Shown one piece after another: positions 6,179 through 10,100 of a stretch of DNA of 10,100 nt (position 1 is the stretch's first letter; the number at the start of each line of letters is the position of its first letter). The position numbers and the translations under genes are program-made. The notes under the pieces were generated by a model. It ran no database searches. It was not told the origin of the DNA and saw only the letters and a list, made by a program, of their open reading frames with translations. The stretch spans positions 1 to 10,100 of the forward strand of contig JBCDDZ010000085.1 in the NCBI GenBank assembly GCA_039180025.1, given 5' to 3'. The stretch comes from Algisphaera sp039180025 (GTDB lineage Bacteria > Planctomycetota > Phycisphaerae > Phycisphaerales > Phycisphaeraceae).

Positions 6179-6808
6179 TCAGCGGTGGCGTCGCAGCGGC
6201 GGCTGTTCGAGCAGCCGTCTGTTTTCCGCGTCGATCTTCCGCTGCTTGTCGCGGCCGCGCACGACGTCTTCGAGCGGGAAGAACGAGGTGTGCTTCGACC
6301 ACTCCTGGTCTTCCTGCCGGAAGCGCTTGCCCGGGTCGACGATGAGGGTGGTGTCGCGGTCGTAGATCTTGCCCGAGTGGCGGATGCGGCAGCGTTCCAT
6401 GGCCCGCGACGCCTGGGAGGTTCCCCGGTTCAGCCCGTCGCGGGTGAACTTCGCGCCGCAGGTGGGGCAGCGGAACACGCCGACCTGTGGCTGCCAGCGG
6501 ACCAGCGACGGCCGGTGCTCGTCGTTCGTACACTCCGCGGCGAGCGCCACCAGCATCCGGTGGCCCGAGACGAGGTACACCCCGTGCGACTTGGCGTACT
6601 GGGTGTAGACGCGGTTGGTCTGGTACTGCTCGGGCCCGCCGATGTCGAACGACCCCCGCGCGGTCTGAGGCTGATGGGTCGCGGCCACCGCGGTCCGCGG
6701 ATCGCCGCAGCCCCCCAGCGTGGCCCCCAGCAGCCCCACAAACCCGGCCAGCACCACCGCCCGGCCCGCGGGCAACACAAACCATTTGTAGGGATTGGGC
6801 AACGTCAT
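6179..6808 (-). CDS. Lipoprotein with a Rieske-like core and altered cluster ligands
   Basis: This is a 209-residue exported protein. Hydrophobic residues 11-33 end in a lipobox L-G-G-C34, so it should be lipid-anchored on the outer face of a membrane. Residues about 78-142 read like a Rieske [2Fe-2S] domain: GVYLVSGHRMLVALAAEC, then VRWQPQVGVFRCPTCGAKF, and a DGLNRGTSQASRAMERCRI stretch like the usual 'DG...GPAPRPLxRxxI'. However, box I, normally C-T-H, is C93-T-N-D-E-H98. Box II, normally C-P-x-H-G, is C114-P-T-C117-G. Three Cys plus possibly H98 remain as ligands. It may therefore carry a different metal centre (or zinc), or no metal. The C-terminal 60 residues are charged and predicted helical. 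It starts 31 bases after the channel gene in an apparent operon, without a clear Shine-Dalgarno. The fold is inferred from motif order only. Confidence 0.7.
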   Translation of the reverse strand: MTLPNPYKWFVLPAGRAVVLAGFVGLLGATLGGCGDPRTAVAATHQPQTARGSFDIGGPEQYQTNRVYTQYAKSHGVYLVSGHRMLVALAAECTNDEHRPSLVRWQPQVGVFRCPTCGAKFTRDGLNRGTSQASRAMERCRIRHSGKIYDRDTTLIVDPGKRFRQEDQEWSKHTSFFPLEDVVRGRDKQRKIDAENRRLLEQPPLRRHR

Positions 6809-6839
6809 ACCGGGTTATCGGCCATCGGCCGCCCGGGGC

Positions 6840-7307
6840 TTAGCGATCCAGCGCCGCTTCGACTTCCGACACACGCGACCGCCAGTTCATCTGCATCCCC
6901 AGGAACGTAAACGACGCCGACCACGTGATGAGCACCAGCCCCGCGATCGCCTCGAGCCCGACGAACACCCGGATCGCGCCCGTCGCCACGATGTCGCCGA
7001 ACCCCACCGTCGTGAACACCGACGCCGAGAAGTACCACACCGAGACCGGGTCCGGCGTGAACCCGCCCGACAGCTCGCCAACCTCCGGCCCGTACCAGGC
7101 GTGCAGCGCCCACAGCCCCGCCCCGAACACCCCGACCTGCACCACGTGGCTGAGCATCAGCAGCGGCACCCCGATCATCAGGCCCGTCAGGTGCCGGGTC
7201 GGGATACACACCCACCGCAGGATCAGCTCCAACGCCGCGAGGTGGATCACCACACTCACCAGCATCGCGAGCACCGCCGTGGCGCCCGCCACGAACTCCG
7301 TCACCAT
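6840..7307 (-). CDS. Small potassium-channel-like membrane protein (ion channel family)
   Basis: This is a 155-residue membrane protein with the pore module of two-transmembrane ion channels. An N-terminal hydrophobic helix (about 5-30) is followed by an outer helix (about 41-68). Then comes a pore helix and filter, SVWYFSASVFTTVGFGD, with T100-V-G-F-G-D105, and an inner helix (about 111-137) with GLVLITWSASF. The filter TVGFGD is a standard K+-selectivity variant. There is no RCK/TrkA-N regulatory domain, so the predicted form is a bare tetrameric pore. GAGGG lies just upstream of the ATG. The gene lies between the glycosyltransferase (19-base gap) and the lipoprotein (31-base gap) on the same strand. 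Ion selectivity and gating are inferred. Confidence 0.85.
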   Translation of the reverse strand: MVTEFVAGATAVLAMLVSVVIHLAALELILRWVCIPTRHLTGLMIGVPLLMLSHVVQVGVFGAGLWALHAWYGPEVGELSGGFTPDPVSVWYFSASVFTTVGFGDIVATGAIRVFVGLEAIAGLVLITWSASFTFLGMQMNWRSRVSEVEAALDR

Positions 7308-7326
7308 GACGCCCTCGCTTCCGTGG

Positions 7327-8808
7327 CTACCGCCACGCCACTGCTTCGTACACGGCCTGGCATTTCTCCGCGGCGCCGTCCCACGTGAGGCGGCGCACCT
7401 CCAGGTCCGCGTGCTCCCGCAGCGTCGCGCCCAGCGGCGGGTGACGCAGCACCGCGATGATCTTGTTCGCCATCTCGTCGGTGTCCCAGAAGTCCACCTT
7501 CAGCGCGTGCTCGATGACTTCGCTTACCCCCGACTGCTTGGACATGATCACCGGCACGTCGTGGCTGATCGCTTCGAGCGGCGCGATCCCGAACGGCTCG
7601 CTCACGCTGGGCATCACGTACACGTCCGCCATCTTGAACACCCGCTCCACGTCGTCGCCCCGCAGAAAACCCGTGAACACCACCTTCGGGCCGATCCCCG
7701 CGCGGGCGACCAACTCGATCATCTCTTGGATCTTGTCCCCGGTCCCCGCCACCACGAACTTCACGTCGTCCATCTTCTCGAGCACCCGCTTGGCCGCGCG
7801 GATGAAATACTCCGGCCCTTTTTGCATCGTCACCCGGCCCAGGAACAGGACGATCTTGTCGTCTTTGCCGATCTTCGGCGGGATCTTGATGTCCGGGTTC
7901 GACGCACCGTTGGCGATCCCGTTGTAGATCACCTCGACCTTGTCCGCGGCCACCCCGTACCGCTCGACCAGGACCGCCTTGGTCCGCCGCGACACCGCGA
8001 TCACCCGGTCCGCCGCGTGGCAGCCCTGACGCTCCAGGTCGTTCACCACCGAGTGGGTGTTCTCGCCCGCCCGGTCGAACTCGGTCGAATGCACGTGCAC
8101 CACCAGCGGCTTGCCGGTCGCCTTCGCCACCGCGATCCCCGCCGGGAACGTCAGCCAGTCGTGGGCGTGGATCACGTCGAAGTCTTCGCCCGCGGCCAGC
8201 GCAACGCACAGGCCCGCGTACCGCTGCGCCTCGACCGTCAGGTCGCCGTGGTAATCCGGCTCACGCCACGCGGGCGCGGCGTCGGACGCATCGGCGGCCT
8301 CGGCCGGGTCCGCGTCTTGCGCTTCGGCGTGCTCGGATGGGGCGGCCGATGCGCCCCGGGCAGGCACCGGCGGCGCGGCCGAGGCCGCGGGGTTGATGAA
8401 ACCGATCGGGCCCGGCCCCGTCTCGCCCCGGGCCGCCACCGACCCGCCCCCGTCGGGGTACGGGCTGCTGATCCGCGACGGCACCGCCCGGAAACTCACG
8501 TGCTCGAACGCGTCCGCGTCCTCGTCCGGCGGCACCGGGGCGTCGATCTCAAACGAACTCGCCACCGCTTGGGGCGACTTGTCCTCTACCGCCCCCTGCG
8601 CCGATGGCGATGACGCCGACGCCGACGCCGGAGACTGCGGCGACATCAATTTGACGTGCGAGCTGTAGTCGCTGCCGACGGTCTTGGGGAGCACAAACGT
8701 CACTTCCGCTTGCCGTTTTGAGAGCGCCTTGGTCAAGCCGTAACAGGCAGTCCCGAGCCCACCGCTGATAAAGGGCGGGAACTCCCAACCGAGCATAAAC
8801 ACGCGCAT
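7327..8808 (-). CDS. GT4-family glycosyltransferase (glycogen-synthase-like N-terminus)
   Basis: This is a 493-residue cytosolic GT-B enzyme transferring sugar from a nucleotide donor. The N-terminus, LGWEFPPFISGGLGTA, is the glycine-rich loop shared with glycogen/starch-synthase-like enzymes. DFDVIHAHDW (209-218), VVHVHSTEFDR, and VIAVSRRTK follow. The C-terminal donor domain has LFLGRVTMQKGPEYF (R325, K330 of the GR-x4-KG site), VVAGTGD, VFTGFL, and PSVSEPFGIAPLEA with the E404-x7-E412 pair of retaining GT4 enzymes. Two low-complexity Ala/Pro/Ser/Asp segments (about 55-99 and 118-182) interrupt the N-terminal domain and flank a conserved-looking FEHVSFRAVPSRISSPY. AAGGA lies five bases before the ATG. 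It heads an operon with the channel and lipoprotein genes. The acceptor is unknown; glycogen-type glucan or surface polysaccharide are both possible. Confidence 0.93.
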   Translation of the reverse strand: MRVFMLGWEFPPFISGGLGTACYGLTKALSKRQAEVTFVLPKTVGSDYSSHVKLMSPQSPASASASSPSAQGAVEDKSPQAVASSFEIDAPVPPDEDADAFEHVSFRAVPSRISSPYPDGGGSVAARGETGPGPIGFINPAASAAPPVPARGASAAPSEHAEAQDADPAEAADASDAAPAWREPDYHGDLTVEAQRYAGLCVALAAGEDFDVIHAHDWLTFPAGIAVAKATGKPLVVHVHSTEFDRAGENTHSVVNDLERQGCHAADRVIAVSRRTKAVLVERYGVAADKVEVIYNGIANGASNPDIKIPPKIGKDDKIVLFLGRVTMQKGPEYFIRAAKRVLEKMDDVKFVVAGTGDKIQEMIELVARAGIGPKVVFTGFLRGDDVERVFKMADVYVMPSVSEPFGIAPLEAISHDVPVIMSKQSGVSEVIEHALKVDFWDTDEMANKIIAVLRHPPLGATLREHADLEVRRLTWDGAAEKCQAVYEAVAWR

Positions 8809-8885
8809 TTTGATCCTTCCGTCGCACTCATAGCGAGGTGACAGACGCGGGGCCGATCGGCACTCATTGAAAACAGCACGCGTTG

Positions 8886-8901
8886 TCTAACCGGTTCTAA
8901 C
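8886..8901. promoter_or_regulatory. Palindrome and direct repeat in the glycosyltransferase leader
   Basis: TCTAAC occurs at 8886-8891 and 8896-8901, exactly ten bases apart (one helical turn). The self-complementary 8-mer AACCGGTT (8889-8896) lies between and across them. It falls downstream of the predicted promoter within the untranslated leader, so it could be a roadblock-type operator. No regulator is identifiable. Confidence 0.25.
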
Positions 8902-8945
8902 AGCAAGCCACCGTGGGGTCAGTGGTTCTCCCGCTCTCGAGCCAT

Positions 8946-8973
8946 AACATAGCAACCGGTCCGACATTTTCAA
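8946..8973 (-). promoter_or_regulatory. Putative sigma-70-type promoter of the glycosyltransferase operon
   Basis: On the minus strand TTGAAA (8973-8968) is separated by 16 bases from TATGTT (8951-8946), which is preceded by TGC as in extended -10 promoters. The site leaves a leader of about 130 bases before the ATG at 8808. It is the best promoter match I see in the 230-base gap 8809-9038. Confidence 0.45.
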
Positions 8974-9018
8974 TACGGATTGACCGCCCCCGCCTCACAG
9001 CCTGGGCGCGGGTGCTCT

Positions 9019-9037
9019 CGCCGCCGACGACGCGGCG
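9019..9037 (-). terminator. Possible hairpin after the 161-residue gene
   Basis: CGCCGC and GCGGCG form a perfect 6-bp stem around a seven-base loop, starting two bases after the stop codon of the 161-residue gene on the minus strand. No T-run follows (the next bases read AGAGCACC), so intrinsic termination is doubtful. Confidence 0.22.
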
Positions 9038-9038
9038 T

Positions 9039-9524
9039 CTACTCCTCGCCCGGCGTCATGTCGCCCAGCTCGCGGAAGCAGGCCTCGTACGCCAAAAGCG
9101 TCTTATAGACCCGCTCGACCCAGGCCGCGTCGCTCAGCACCGCCGCCGACTCCGCCGGCCGGGCTGAACGAAAAACAAATACTTTTTCGTCATCCCGGAA
9201 ATGCTCCACCGCGTGCCGCTCGTCGAGGCCCTGGTCGATCAGCTCTTCTTCAAGGAGGTCCTCGTACTTGTCGCCGGTGTGCACCAGGTCCGCTTCGATC
9301 GACCCGCTCAGCCACCGGTCCGGCGTGTACAGCCCGGCCCACACCCGGTAGCCCCCGTCGTGCTCTTCCCACGGCCCGACCTGATACCAGCAAGGCTCCT
9401 CCACCCGCTGGGCGTGCGCCTTGAGCTTCCCGTCAACCACCTCCACCGACGCGAAAACCCCCGCCGCCCGGGCCCGCTCGGCCAGTTTTTCCAGTATGAC
9501 ACCGTAGTCGTCGTGCTCGTTCAT
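9039..9524 (-). CDS. Uncharacterised acidic soluble protein
   Basis: This is a 161-residue protein I do not recognise. It has no signal peptide or membrane helix and is rich in Glu/Asp. An N-terminal helix, YGVILEKLAERARAAG, leads into alternating strand-like segments (VFASVEVVDGKLKAHAQR, then CWYQVGPWEEHDGGYRVWAGLYTPDRWLSG from residue 45). These are followed by an acidic helix, KYEDLLEEELIDQG, a strand, EKVFVFRSA, and a final helix, AAWVERVYKTLLAYEACFREL. This alpha-beta-alpha order, with a run of Trp/Tyr in the sheet, is loosely like CesT/YbjN-type folds, but no diagnostic motif supports that. Coding is supported by position-specific codon bias, a compact globular composition, and gene-sized neighbours on both sides. 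No strong Shine-Dalgarno precedes the ATG. It is 230 bases from the glycosyltransferase gene and probably a separate unit. Confidence 0.75.
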   Translation of the reverse strand: MNEHDDYGVILEKLAERARAAGVFASVEVVDGKLKAHAQRVEEPCWYQVGPWEEHDGGYRVWAGLYTPDRWLSGSIEADLVHTGDKYEDLLEEELIDQGLDERHAVEHFRDDEKVFVFRSARPAESAAVLSDAAWVERVYKTLLAYEACFRELGDMTPGEE

Positions 9525-9716
9525 GCCGAGACTCTAACGACCCCCGAGCCCACGGCAACCCCCCTCCACCCCGCACCAAACCCCTGGAACCCTCGGTCTG
9601 CGTCGCCGCCCGCTCGCCGCTCGTAACCCAAAGGCTTACACCGGTTGCAATAAACCCCGCCGCCCGGCGTTGCACCCTGCACCCGCTTCTTCCGCTTACC
9701 TCGCCGAGAACTTTGT

Positions 9717-10100
9717 ATGACCCCGAGTTGCCGTGCCGCCGCTGTCTTCGCCCCCACCGCCGCGGCCCTCGTGGGCCTGACGTGGTCCGCGTTCGCCCAC
9801 CCCGCGTCTGAGCACAGCGACGGCCCGCAGACCCTTGCCGCCCCCCACCGCGCCGCCGACGCCGAGCCCGACCCGGCACCCCGCGTGTCGATCACCGTCC
9901 GCGACGGCTTCCGCTACATCACCTCCAACGGCCTCGCCGACCACCCCACCGGCCGCTTCCCCAACCCCGGCAACCCCCCCGCCCTCGCCCCCCTGACTTA
10001 TACCTTCCGCGTCCCCCTCGAGCCCCCCCCCGACCCCGGAAATAACCTTGGCGAGGCCGGCCGCCCAGTCCGGCCGTTGAGGGCGACGCCAAACAACGCC
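9717..10100 (+). CDS. Secreted YHYH-domain protein, 5' part (runs off the window)
   Basis: An open frame of 128 codons starts at the ATG at 9717 and continues past the right edge. The first 27 residues form a signal peptide, with a hydrophobic stretch about 7-26 and probable cleavage after A-F-A27. A low-complexity Ala/Pro/Asp linker follows. Residues about 57-101 (VSITVRDGFRYITSNG, then LADHPTGRFPNPGNP and TYTFRVPLEP) match what I know as the start of the YHYH domain. That domain is found in secreted proteins of planctomycetes and other marine bacteria; its function is unknown and its YHYH motif would lie beyond the window. A C9 run (10023-10031) falls in the Pro-rich turn after this block. 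The other two frames stop within 50 bases, so the frame used here appears correct. The gene is divergent from the 161-residue gene, with a weak GAG ribosome-binding site at 9706-9708. Confidence 0.85.
   Translation, partial: MTPSCRAAAVFAPTAAALVGLTWSAFAHPASEHSDGPQTLAAPHRAADAEPDPAPRVSITVRDGFRYITSNGLADHPTGRFPNPGNPPALAPLTYTFRVPLEPPPDPGNNLGEAGRPVRPLRATPNNA

Noticed and set aside
5562..6365. 267-codon plus-strand frame rich in Val/Gly/Ala opposite the Cys/His-rich gene
   Set aside because: Its VVGVVEV-type repeats are simply the complement of CAC/GAC codons in the His-rich gene, and it also runs through the lipoprotein gene end.
6179..6808. Calling this gene an ordinary Rieske protein of a bc1/b6f complex
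   Set aside because: Both cluster histidines are missing from their expected places, and no cytochrome b gene is nearby.
6925..8613. 562-codon plus-strand frame across the channel and glycosyltransferase genes
   Set aside because: His/Arg-rich antisense of two well-recognised minus-strand genes. It spans two genes and shows no motifs.
9433..9944. Minus-strand frames at 9433-9879, 9521-9895 and 9696-9944
   Set aside because: They overlap the divergent promoter region and the signal peptide of the YHYH gene, have Gly/Arg-rich low-complexity products, and one contains no plausible start context.
1..10100. tRNA, rRNA, CRISPR array, riboswitch or replication origin
   Set aside because: No tRNA-like cloverleaf, rRNA segment, regularly spaced repeats, recognisable riboswitch core or DnaA-box cluster was seen by eye. 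A covariance-model scan would be needed to exclude small RNAs.

Overview
The window is high-GC DNA (roughly 68-72% G+C in the core genes I sampled). Its gene content suggests a planctomycete, most likely of the Phycisphaerae type. The reasons are a YHYH-domain secreted protein, a DUF6498-like membrane protein, a dispersed CACGGGCAGGATGCCTGTG-type repeat of the kind I remember from planctomycete genomes, and a GT4 glycosyltransferase of the 'LGWEFPPFISGG' type. This assignment is inference from family memory; there is no rRNA or other marker gene to settle it.

Left part (1-4775), plus strand. A non-coding leader with an inverted repeat and a possible sigma-28-type promoter precedes a complete membrane chemoreceptor (235-2514). 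A hairpin terminator follows. Next comes an apparent two-gene unit: a 228-residue DUF6498-like membrane protein starting at a GTG (2695-3381), then purD 17 bases later (3399-4775), encoding the purine-synthesis enzyme GAR synthetase with a small lineage-type insertion.

Middle (about 4776-5693). This short stretch drops to about 50% G+C. It holds a 182-residue conserved hypothetical gene (+), a REP-like palindrome, and a convergent 67-residue antitoxin-like gene (-) with no partner toxin. It looks like a small accessory insertion.

Right part (5694-9524), minus strand. A Cys/His-rich metal-binding protein built from a duplicated 35-residue unit (5694-6044) comes first. Then, read right to left, there is a tight three-gene operon: a GT4 glycosyltransferase with a long Ala/Pro-rich insert (8808-7327), a small potassium-channel-like protein (7307-6840), and a lipoprotein with a Rieske-like core whose cluster-binding histidines appear replaced (6808-6179). 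A recognisable sigma-70-type promoter lies 137-165 bases upstream of the glycosyltransferase start. Upstream is an uncharacterised acidic 161-residue protein (9524-9039).

Right edge. Divergently from that gene, a secreted YHYH-domain protein starts at 9717 and runs off the window. No gene-free stretch exceeds 300 bases. I see no rRNA, tRNA, CRISPR array, integrase or transposase. The points most worth following up are the Rieske-like lipoprotein with an altered ligand set and its operon, the low-GC island with its orphan antitoxin, and the duplicated Cys/His-rich protein.
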